DNA from: Candidatus Woesearchaeota archaeon | GTDB taxonomy: Archaea; Nanobdellota; Nanobdellia; Woesearchaeales; GW2011-AR4 | Length of the DNA stretch: 9,402 bases | Assembly: GCA_016784195.1 (NCBI GenBank) | Contig: JADHVE010000046.1 | Coordinates: 1-9,402 of the forward strand | Direction: 5' to 3' | Shown: positions 1-5,089 of the stretch, one piece after another | How positions within the stretch are numbered: position 1 is the stretch's first letter | Layout: every line of letters starts with the position of its first letter | The notes under the pieces: generated by a model | What the model saw: the letters and a program-made list of their open reading frames with translations, nothing else | What the model was told of the DNA's origin: nothing | Databases searched by the model: none | Position numbers and translations under genes: made by a program

Positions 1-1647
1 AAAACAGATATCAATTTTTATAAAATAGATACGAAAGGCAAATTTATGAAAGAAGAGGTTAATAATTTTAGTGTGTCATATTTTTTAAATTCTGAAGAAG
101 AAATTTTAAAAGACCTTGATAAAAACAAAAAATTAGTTTTTGATCCAAAAAAAGAAATTTTCTGTTGGTCTGAATGTAACATAATTCCTAAAAGATATGT
201 TTCCAGAATTGACATAAAGAAAAATGATGAATTATTATCAAGACATAATGTAAGGATTTCTAAAGAAAATATAAACCAAAAAATCAGCATAATACTAGAT
301 AAGAAAATAGGCCAAAAAAAGTTTAAGGAAAAAAAGAGTGAAATAAAAACAGATATAGAAACTAATCTGTTAAGTAACAAAGACTTAGTTGTAGATTATA
401 GCGGAATCTTAAACGTACATCAAAAAGGAAAATATTATTTTTTATTGAATATTACCGGCGGTTCTGAAATTTTGATGGATGGTAAAGAAATTTTTAATGA
501 TTTAGATAATCCGCAAGAGATTAATAAAAAAATATTTTTATTAAGTTTGGATAAAGGAAATCATTCAATTGATATTCATTTTTGGACAAACAACGAGTCT
601 CTTCCAAATTTACTTTGGAAATTGAATGATTCTTTTAAAATCATATCTGAAGAAAACCTATTGTATCTAAAAGGTCATATAAATAAAAAAGAAAAATACA
701 AAAAAATTAAACAAAATTTTATTGTTTCATCAATTCCGGAATCTTATAACCCAGATTATAGCGTATATCCTTCTTATTGGTTAAATAATCTTTCATCATC
801 AGATAATAGAAAACCCATTTTGATGGTACATGGCTTAAAAGGAGGATATCCTTATTGGAACAATATAACCTTCCAATTGAACTCAACATTTGATGTGTGG
901 GAATTCTATTATTTACCAGCAGATTCATCTAATTTTTTAAATTCTGGACTATTGAAACTTGGCATCAATGAAGTGTTATCCAATTATAATCTATCAGAAT
1001 TAGACATAGTATCTCACAGTATGGGTGGTCTAATTAGTTTAGGATATATCCACAATATGGGGAAAAGTAAATCTAAACTGGACATTGATTATTCAAATAA
1101 TATAAGAAAATTAATCACCATTGGAAGCCCCCTCCAAGGATCTTACCTATCAAACAAGATTATCACACTGAAGCCAACGACCCCTAACATTTTTTGTTAT
1201 ATAGGGGGTTGGTTAACCCATAGACTCCCAACTGATATAGATGCCCAATCATATCTAGATTTAGCAGTTGGAAGTGAATATACTTGGATTCTGAACAAAA
1301 TAAATTTAAATAAAAATATAGGTTATCTAAATTTGGCAGGTAACAAAGGGATTACATGTGTTTTCGATGAAACTAGGGAAAATGATAATAATGAACCAGA
1401 CAATACAAATGATGGCATTGTAGCAATAAGCAGTTCCAACCTATTAAACCAAAACATACCCTTGATTGTCCTAGATGATTATGACCATGCAAATGAAATC
1501 GGGGAAATCGCTGCAACAAAATCTCCCTTTGACACTCAACTTGAAGTAAACATAATCACCTCTTTCCTCAACGGAGACAATACCTCAACCATAAAATCCC
1601 AATTAGGCCCAAACGACCATTACATAGACCCAAACAACAGCCCCTAA
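1..1647 (+). CDS. PA14-like domain plus alpha/beta-hydrolase (lipase/esterase-like), 5' partial
   Basis: Probable surface esterase or lipase; substrate unknown. Numbered from the ATG at 46 (533 aa), a beta-rich PA14-like segment lies at about residues 115-195 (YSGILNV, GKYYFLL, then an LDKGNHSIDIHFW strand). An alpha/beta-hydrolase domain covers about 255-510. It has an oxyanion-side HG at 262-263, the nucleophile elbow SHSMGG with Ser325, a likely acid Asp456 in NDGIVA and a likely base His481 in DYDH, so the triad looks complete. The frame has no stop back to base 1 and upstream codons read like protein, so ATG 46 (weak AAAGG ahead of it) may be internal. No signal peptide is visible, consistent with a missing N-terminus. 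The stop at 1645-1647 comes just before a membrane-anchor sequence in another frame, so this is probably a frameshifted form of an anchored protein. Hydrolase fold is confident; specificity is not. Confidence 0.8.
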   Translation, partial: KTDINFYKIDTKGKFMKEEVNNFSVSYFLNSEEEILKDLDKNKKLVFDPKKEIFCWSECNIIPKRYVSRIDIKKNDELLSRHNVRISKENINQKISIILDKKIGQKKFKEKKSEIKTDIETNLLSNKDLVVDYSGILNVHQKGKYYFLLNITGGSEILMDGKEIFNDLDNPQEINKKIFLLSLDKGNHSIDIHFWTNNESLPNLLWKLNDSFKIISEENLLYLKGHINKKEKYKKIKQNFIVSSIPESYNPDYSVYPSYWLNNLSSSDNRKPILMVHGLKGGYPYWNNITFQLNSTFDVWEFYYLPADSSNFLNSGLLKLGINEVLSNYNLSELDIVSHSMGGLISLGYIHNMGKSKSKLDIDYSNNIRKLITIGSPLQGSYLSNKIITLKPTTPNIFCYIGGWLTHRLPTDIDAQSYLDLAVGSEYTWILNKINLNKNIGYLNLAGNKGITCVFDETRENDNNEPDNTNDGIVAISSSNLLNQNIPLIVLDDYDHANEIGEIAATKSPFDTQLEVNIITSFLNGDNTSTIKSQLGPNDHYIDPNNSP

Positions 1648-1763
1648 CTGCAATAACCGCCTCAGCAGTTAAAAATATAAAAACCCCAGATCCAATAATA
1701 GGCTCTTTACTAAGCTCAGCCATAGTATTCAGCGGGCTTGTTTTTTACAGAAGGTTTGTTTAG
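1644..1763 (+). pseudogene. Frameshifted C-terminal membrane-anchor tail of the upstream hydrolase
   Basis: In the frame beginning CTA at 1644 the DNA reads on for 39 residues to TAG 1761-1763. A Thr/Ala-rich linker (LTAITASAVKN, then TPDP) leads into a hydrophobic span (IIGSLLSSAIVF, SGLVFY) and ends in RRFV. That is the layout of a C-terminal membrane anchor on an archaeal surface protein. There is no start codon of its own. One extra C in the C4 run at 1641-1644 would fuse it to the hydrolase as ...NNSPLTAI..., giving about 572 aa counted from ATG 46. Alternatives are a true inactivating deletion, an assembly error, or frameshifting during expression. The coding-like character is clear; the expression state is unknown. 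Confidence 0.65.
1694..1747 (+). repeat. 54-bp direct repeat, copy 1 (anchor-coding)
   Basis: These 54 bases recur exactly at 2423-2476, 729 bp further on, in the same orientation. Copy 1 encodes most of the hydrophobic span of the frameshifted anchor tail. The two copies bracket the toxin-antitoxin genes. Confidence 0.95.
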
Positions 1764-1792
1764 GATTGATTATTAGGTATAATATTATTCAG

Positions 1793-1798
1793 AAAAAA
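1793..1798 (-). terminator. Possible T-run terminator of the toxin-antitoxin operon
   Basis: On the minus strand a T6 run lies about 37 nt past the toxin stop codon. Archaeal termination commonly occurs at such T-tracts without a hairpin. Evidence is limited to position and composition. Confidence 0.35.
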
Positions 1799-1834
1799 TC
1801 GAGCCCTGAATTAACCTAAGTTGATATAGGCAAC

Positions 1835-2125
1835 TCAAGGCGCCTCGCTTTTTGGTGCCCACTGGTAAACTTCATCGTGATGCCCATAAAAATAAACATC
1901 AACAACCTTATGATTGTAATCGATTTTGAATATCAACACAAAATGTTTATCAATATGCACCCTACTAAATAATTGTAATGGTTTTCTTAAGAATTTATAT
2001 TTGTGGAAAGGGTTTTCTCTAATCTGTTTAAGCTTTTTGTCTATAATTTGAAGCTGATTTGGGTTTTTTTTCGCTAATCTTCGAAATATTTTATCTGCTT
2101 CAGGTTTTATATCTAAAAAATACAT
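1835..2125 (-). CDS. RelE/ParE-family type II toxin
   Basis: A 96-aa basic protein with the RelE/ParE layout: N-terminal helices rich in Lys/Arg (ADKIFRRLAKK, IDKKLKQIRENP), then beta strands with LRKPLQLFSRVHIDKHFVLIFKID and a C-terminal VDVYFYGHHDEVY. RelE members cleave mRNA in the ribosomal A site and ParE members poison gyrase; this sequence alone does not decide which. The HHDEVY ending and RVHIDKHFVLIF strand resemble archaeal RelE-like proteins. Its ATG lies 1 nt after the antitoxin stop, so it is almost certainly co-transcribed and translationally coupled; no strong Shine-Dalgarno of its own is visible. The pair sits between two direct repeats, suggesting it arrived as a mobile cassette. 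Family assignment is good; the target is not known. Confidence 0.85.
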   Translation of the reverse strand: MYFLDIKPEADKIFRRLAKKNPNQLQIIDKKLKQIRENPFHKYKFLRKPLQLFSRVHIDKHFVLIFKIDYNHKVVDVYFYGHHDEVYQWAPKSEAP

Positions 2126-2126
2126 T

Positions 2127-2360
2127 TTAACTTAACTTATATCTTTTTGCAAAATCGCTAACACGAATGCTTTTTTGCTTAGTTATCTTATGCATTTTTT
2201 GAATAAATTCAGATCTAAGCTCGGGTTCGTCCTCATACTCTATAAATTCATTCACTACAAATTCTATAGCCTTACCTTTATCTTTTAAATCAAACTTAGC
2301 CTTAACAATATTTAATACCCTATTAGTGTTTTCATTTATTTCTACTAGTGCTTGTACCAT
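2127..2360 (-). CDS. DUF2683-like antitoxin
   Basis: A 77-aa protein starting MVQALVEINENTNRVLNIVK. The N-terminus looks like a short strand followed by helices (KGKAIEFVVNEF), as in small RHH-type antitoxins, and the charged C-terminus would bind the toxin. It resembles archaeal DUF2683 proteins, which commonly precede RelE-like toxins. The ATG at 2358-2360 is chosen over the upstream in-frame TTG at 2379-2381 because AAGGTGG stands 6 nt ahead of it and the predicted transcript begins near 2372, inside the longer version. Likely first gene of an autoregulated antitoxin-toxin operon. The role is inferred from family resemblance and position. Confidence 0.8.
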   Translation of the reverse strand: MVQALVEINENTNRVLNIVKAKFDLKDKGKAIEFVVNEFIEYEDEPELRSEFIQKMHKITKQKSIRVSDFAKRYKLS

Positions 2361-2405
2361 ATTATACCACCTTAGTTCCAATAAGTAGAACTTATTTATA
2401 TACTT
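2361..2405 (-). promoter_or_regulatory. Archaeal promoter and SD of the toxin-antitoxin operon
   Basis: Reading the minus strand, an A-rich BRE-like stretch (CGAAAA) precedes GTATATAAA (2395-2403). This predicts a transcription start near 2372, followed by AAGGTGG 6 nt before the antitoxin ATG. The whole control region lies inside the repeat-bounded segment, so the cassette carries its own promoter. Confidence 0.65.
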
Positions 2406-2422
2406 TTCGTCAGCCTAAAAAA

Positions 2423-2492
2423 AATAATAGGCTCTTTACTAAGCTCAGCCATAGTATTCAGCGGGCTTGTTTTTTATAGGAAATTTTTTTAG
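2423..2492 (+). repeat. Direct repeat copy 2: orphan membrane-anchor remnant
   Basis: Bases 2423-2476 are identical to 1694-1747. The same reading frame continues to TAG 2490-2492 and ends YRKFF instead of YRRFV. Beyond the identical block the last codons differ by two synonymous changes (Tyr, first Arg) and two conservative ones (R to K, V to F). Upstream, the frame closes at a TAA (2382-2384) with no start codon, so this is not a free-standing gene but the 3' end of a lost or displaced one. Confidence 0.8.
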
Positions 2493-2514
2493 ATTGAATT
2501 TAAATTCTCACCAA

Positions 2515-2535
2515 AATCAAAAAACTTTATATCTC
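2515..2535 (+). promoter_or_regulatory. Archaeal promoter for the 2559 gene
   Basis: An A-rich BRE-like block (CAAAAAAC) is followed by TTTATAT at 2526-2532. Its centre is about 30 nt ahead of ATG 2559, which predicts a leaderless or nearly leaderless mRNA; no SD is present. Confidence 0.65.
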
Positions 2536-2558
2536 CCTCTTCGTTGCTTCACATAAAC

Positions 2559-2915
2559 ATGAGTACATTAGAGATGATTGTAGGAGGTATTGCGATGGTA
2601 GGCGCACTTACAATAGCAACAGAGGTAAGTTCCCATTATGTAGGTGAGTATTTCAAAAGAAGAGCAGAACAATATATTGATAAAATTAGCAGTGATTATA
2701 CAGCTAACACCTCTAAAACGGATTTAAAAAAATACCTACGAAGATTAGAAACAAGCCTCTATCATGCAGGGGATGAAAAAGCTGAAAAAGCAGAGAAAAT
2801 CATAGGAAATATTAAAGATCTTCTTGAAGAATCATCTGCAAACAAACCAACAGAAACTCAAAAAGTAGTTTCAATTGACGATCTTTATCTAAAATATGGC
2901 ACTAAAGATAAATAA
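2559..2915 (+). CDS. Small single-span membrane protein of unknown function
   Basis: 118 aa from ATG 2559; a TTG 15 nt upstream would extend it, but the TATA spacing favours the ATG. An N-terminal hydrophobic helix at about residues 6-23 (MIVGGIAMVGALTIATEV) is followed by a basic, helical, probably cytoplasmic region (YFKRRAEQYIDK, KTDLKKYLRRLE). A Lys/Glu heptad-like stretch (GDEKAEKAEKIIGNIKDLLEE) could form a coiled coil, and the tail is polar. I recognise no family. It stands alone, with its own promoter on the left and a convergent neighbour on the right. It may be a membrane-tethered adaptor, but no function can be assigned. Confidence 0.7.
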   Translation: MSTLEMIVGGIAMVGALTIATEVSSHYVGEYFKRRAEQYIDKISSDYTANTSKTDLKKYLRRLETSLYHAGDEKAEKAEKIIGNIKDLLEESSANKPTETQKVVSIDDLYLKYGTKDK

Positions 2916-2925
2916 ATCAAGGCGT

Positions 2926-2951
2926 AAAAAAATTAATTTTTAATAATTCTT
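2926..2951. terminator. Bidirectional T-run terminator between convergent genes
   Basis: Plus-strand transcripts meet T5 at 2937-2941 and more T-rich sequence soon after the 2915 stop. Minus-strand transcripts meet T7 (A7 at 2926-2932) about 20 nt past the stop at 2953. This fits archaeal T-tract termination for both genes. Confidence 0.5.
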
Positions 2952-2952
2952 T

Positions 2953-3720
2953 TCACTCCAAATGCAAATACTCTCCATAGGTAAAAAATCCCACCAGCTG
3001 CTTCATCCTGGCAAGTTTAGAAAACAAATCATTCTCCAGAGAATTAACGCCTTCAAACAACTCAAAGATCTCCGGCTTAAGGCAGTAAATTCCTGCATTC
3101 ACAATATTCGTTGAGCTCTGCTTGGGCTTTTCCTGAAAATCAGCAATAAAATCTCCATCAAGGATTGCTGTACCATAACCCTCTGTCTCCGACCGAGTCA
3201 TCAGGCCCATCGTAGCCATCTTATCCATCTCTAAATGCTTCCTTGCCATCTTTATTAGATCAAACTCATTGTATGTATCGCCGGACATGACAACAAAATC
3301 ACCTTTAATCTTATTTTTTATTGCCCCAAGCGCATTTGCAGTTCCTTTAACATTCTTCTCAATAACCTCTATATTCAGCCTAGAGTCAGAAATTTCATTC
3401 AAAAAAAGATTCATGTTCTTTGTATGCTGAGTGATAATAAAAACATTGCTTATGTTATTTTTATAAAAAAAATCCAGCTGGTTTTTTATCAAAGATTTCC
3501 CCTTGACATTCTTCATAGAAATTGACTGGTGCTCTCCCCTAAGCAGTATTACAGCTGTATTGATTGACTGTTCTTTTAAGCCTTTTCTTAAAAAAAATTC
3601 TACTGCCTGGCTTCTTGACCTTATCACATTTCCATCTACTTTACTGTCAACTAAGTCAAGCAACGGCTTATCTAAACTTATAGCGATTTTAGGTTTTTTC
3701 ATTTTTATTTTATTCTCCAT
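2953..3720 (-). CDS. RHH DNA-binding domain fused to a degenerate sugar nucleotidyltransferase; probable sugar-sensing repressor
   Basis: 255 aa. Residues about 9-48 form a ribbon-helix-helix domain: strand PKIAISLD, helix LLDLVDSKVDG, turn, helix SRSQAVEFFLRKGL. Residues 54-255 match the sugar-1-phosphate nucleotidyltransferase fold: AVILL, KGTANAL (125-131), MSGDTYNEFDL with Asp148, GYGTAILDGD, FQEKP (195-199), NAGIYCLKPE (208-217). The catalytic N-terminal loop, normally GxGTRLxPLT...PK, is replaced by a shorter RGEHQSISMKN, and the chain ends near where the usual W.D.G region would be. Catalysis is therefore doubtful while sugar-nucleotide or sugar-phosphate binding could persist. It is divergent from a heptose operon across two GTATGAA/TTCATAC inverted repeats, suiting an autoregulator. 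ATG 3720 has GAGGT only 1 nt away; the ATG at 3702 (residue 7) is possible. Domain calls are firm; the regulatory role is inferred. Confidence 0.8.
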   Translation of the reverse strand: MENKIKMKKPKIAISLDKPLLDLVDSKVDGNVIRSRSQAVEFFLRKGLKEQSINTAVILLRGEHQSISMKNVKGKSLIKNQLDFFYKNNISNVFIITQHTKNMNLFLNEISDSRLNIEVIEKNVKGTANALGAIKNKIKGDFVVMSGDTYNEFDLIKMARKHLEMDKMATMGLMTRSETEGYGTAILDGDFIADFQEKPKQSSTNIVNAGIYCLKPEIFELFEGVNSLENDLFSKLARMKQLVGFFTYGEYLHLE

Positions 3721-3726
3721 TACCTC

Positions 3727-3759
3727 AAAGTATGAAATAGTATAAAAAGTTCATACTTT
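3727..3759. promoter_or_regulatory. Operator 1: AAAGTATGAA-N13-TTCATACTTT
   Basis: Perfect 10-bp arms (3727-3736 and 3750-3759) are separated by 13 bp, with half-site centres 20 bp apart, about two helical turns. An imperfect extra half-site AGTATAAA lies between at 10-bp spacing, giving the tandem look of multi-dimer RHH sites. It covers the predicted transcription start (about 3736) of the leftward regulator gene. Confidence 0.65.
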
Positions 3760-3776
3760 AAATATTTTTATATTCT
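3757..3776 (-). promoter_or_regulatory. Promoter of the RHH-nucleotidyltransferase gene
   Basis: On the minus strand ATATTTAAA (3757-3765) or the adjacent AATATAAAAAT (about 3766-3776) can serve as TATA element. Initiation would then fall near 3736-3745, inside operator 1, with GAGGT just before ATG 3720. Confidence 0.5.
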
Positions 3777-3805
3777 CCAATATATATTTTAAGTTCCTAT
3801 AAAAA

Positions 3806-3821
3806 ACAAAAGATTTAAATA
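3806..3821 (+). promoter_or_regulatory. Promoter of the heptose operon
   Basis: A-rich BRE-like sequence precedes TTTAAATA at 3814-3821. Its centre is about 32 nt from ATG 3849 but only about 14 nt from the earlier ATG 3831, so initiation near 3841-3849 would exclude 3831 and give a leaderless mRNA. Confidence 0.6.
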
Positions 3822-3828
3822 GAAGCAA

Positions 3829-3845
3829 GTATGAATAGTTCATAC
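3829..3845. promoter_or_regulatory. Operator 2: palindrome GTATGAATAGTTCATAC
   Basis: A perfect inverted repeat with 7-bp arms, 3-bp spacer and half-site centres 10 bp apart, as expected for two RHH dimers side by side. It uses the same half-site as operator 1 and lies at the predicted start of the rightward operon, just downstream of its TATA box, where a bound repressor would block initiation. Confidence 0.7.
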
Positions 3846-3848
3846 CAA

Positions 3849-4190
3849 ATGAAAGAAGTAGAAAAAGTATGGGGAAAAGAATTGTGGATTGTCAATAGAG
3901 ACTACTGCGGGAAAAAGCTAACCCTAAAAAAAGGATTTAGATGCTCAATGCACTACCACAAAAACAAAGATGAAACATTTTATATCCTCTCAGGTAAGGT
4001 ATTAATGGAAGCTGACAAAAAAAAGCAAATAATGCAAGAAGGAGATTCAATCCTCATTGCCCCCAACACAAAACACCGCTTTACAGGCTTAGAAGATTCT
4101 GAAATAATGGAATTTTCAACCCATCATGAAGATGAAGACTCTTATAGGGATGAATTATCAGGAAAAGTTAATTTAGATAAAATAAGATGA
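3849..4190 (+). CDS. Cupin protein, mannose-6-phosphate-isomerase-like
   Basis: 113 aa from ATG 3849. This start is preferred to ATG 3831, which lies inside the operator palindrome and upstream of the predicted transcription start. Single cupin barrel: WGKELWIVN, then SMHYHKNKDETFYILSGK carrying metal ligands His35, His37 and Glu42, and PNTKHRF with His76. The full 3-His/1-Glu set suggests a metal-dependent enzyme. The WGKE...YCGK and EFSTHHEDEDSYR segments recall the C-terminal cupin of type II mannose-6-phosphate isomerases. First gene of the heptose operon; its TGA overlaps the next ATG by 4 nt (ATGA). The operon lacks a recognisable GmhA, so this protein may be the sugar-phosphate isomerase feeding it. 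Cupin is firm; the substrate is a guess. Confidence 0.8.
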   Translation: MKEVEKVWGKELWIVNRDYCGKKLTLKKGFRCSMHYHKNKDETFYILSGKVLMEADKKKQIMQEGDSILIAPNTKHRFTGLEDSEIMEFSTHHEDEDSYRDELSGKVNLDKIR

Positions 4191-5089
4191 AATGCTTAGT
4201 AACCGGAGGAGCAGGATTTATTGGTTCTAATCTAGCTTTGGAATTAGAAAAACAAGGCAATGAAGTCACAATAGTTGACAATCTTTTTTCCGGAACTAAA
4301 AAAAATCTTAAAGATTTCAAAGGAAAATTCATTGAACTGGACATTTCAAAGCCATTTGAATTAAATAACAATTTTGAGGTTATCTTCCACGAAGCTGCAA
4401 TAACAGACCCCAGATTCAAAGATGATAATGAAACAATAAGGGCAAACACAGAAGGCTTCAAAAATATCATAGAGTTGGCAAAAAAAAATAACGCAAAACT
4501 CATCTATGCCTCTACAGCTGGTCTGTACGGCAACGGCCCAGTGCCAATGAAAGAAGAACAAAAAAAAGAAATCTTAAGCGCTTATGGAAAATCAAAATTA
4601 ATGATGGATAATGAAGCAGAAAAATTGTTTGATAAAATGCACATCGTTGGTTTAAGATATTTCAATGTTTTCGGGCCTAATGAAAAACATAAAGGAAGGC
4701 CTGCTTCAATGATTTACCATCTGGCAAAGCAGATAAAAGAAGGCAACCCCCCAAGAATATTCAAATATGGTGAACAAAAAAGAGATCATATCTACGTTAA
4801 AGACATTGTTAATGCTACAATAAAAGCAACAGGCGCAAAAAGCGGCATTTATAATGTGGGCACAGGCATAGCAACAACCTTTAACGATTTGATAAAAGCC
4901 TTAAATGAAGCTCTAAAAACAAGCTTCCAGCCAGAATACTTCGAAATGCCCTATGATTCAAAAACCTATCAGCACAACACACAAGCAGATACAAAAAAAG
5001 CAGAAAAATTCCTTAATTTCAAACCAAAATATTCATTAAAACAGAGAATAAAAGATTATATGGAGGAATTAAAATGGATCAAAAACTAA
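4187..5089 (+). CDS. hldD: HldD-like ADP-glyceromanno-heptose 6-epimerase (NAD(P)-dependent extended SDR)
   Basis: 300 aa, about the usual family length. N-terminal Rossmann fold with TGGAGFIGS (GxxGxxG at 7-13) and an acidic DN at 31-32 after the second strand. The active site has YAST (107-110) and YGKSK with Tyr133 and Lys137. HldD-like landmarks include VIFHEAA, RYFNVFGPNEKHKG (the HKG lysine, Lys169, aligns with the second acid/base residue proposed for enterobacterial HldD), ASMIYHL, the KYGEQKRDHIYVKDI block and YQHNTQAD. HldD inverts C6 of ADP-D-glycero-D-manno-heptose to the L-glycero form. Its place with kinase, phosphatase and nucleotidyltransferase genes of the same route supports this. 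A related 4- or 6-epimerase on another nucleotide sugar remains possible. It overlaps the cupin gene by 4 nt and the kinase gene by 16 nt. Confidence 0.75.
   Translation: MKCLVTGGAGFIGSNLALELEKQGNEVTIVDNLFSGTKKNLKDFKGKFIELDISKPFELNNNFEVIFHEAAITDPRFKDDNETIRANTEGFKNIIELAKKNNAKLIYASTAGLYGNGPVPMKEEQKKEILSAYGKSKLMMDNEAEKLFDKMHIVGLRYFNVFGPNEKHKGRPASMIYHLAKQIKEGNPPRIFKYGEQKRDHIYVKDIVNATIKATGAKSGIYNVGTGIATTFNDLIKALNEALKTSFQPEYFEMPYDSKTYQHNTQADTKKAEKFLNFKPKYSLKQRIKDYMEELKWIKN

Noticed and set aside
18..380. Long minus-strand reading frame with many Phe/Leu/Ser residues
   Set aside because: Antisense of the Lys/Glu-rich hydrolase N-terminus; the low-complexity hydrophobic composition is what an A-rich coding strand gives in reverse, and there is no promoter or homology signal.
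1815..1830. Imperfect palindrome CCTAAGTTGATATAGG
   Set aside because: Only the outer 4 bp pair cleanly; too weak to call a terminator or operator.
2361..2366. Bacterial-like -10 box TATAAT (minus strand) before the antitoxin
   Set aside because: It abuts the ATG, so it cannot direct a transcript including that start; it is the spacer between the SD and the ATG, and an archaeal TATA element is present further upstream.
3727..3845. Repeated GTATGAA elements considered as a CRISPR or mobile-element trace
   Set aside because: Half-sites are only 7-10 bp, arranged as inverted pairs at promoters with no spacers; operator sites explain them better.
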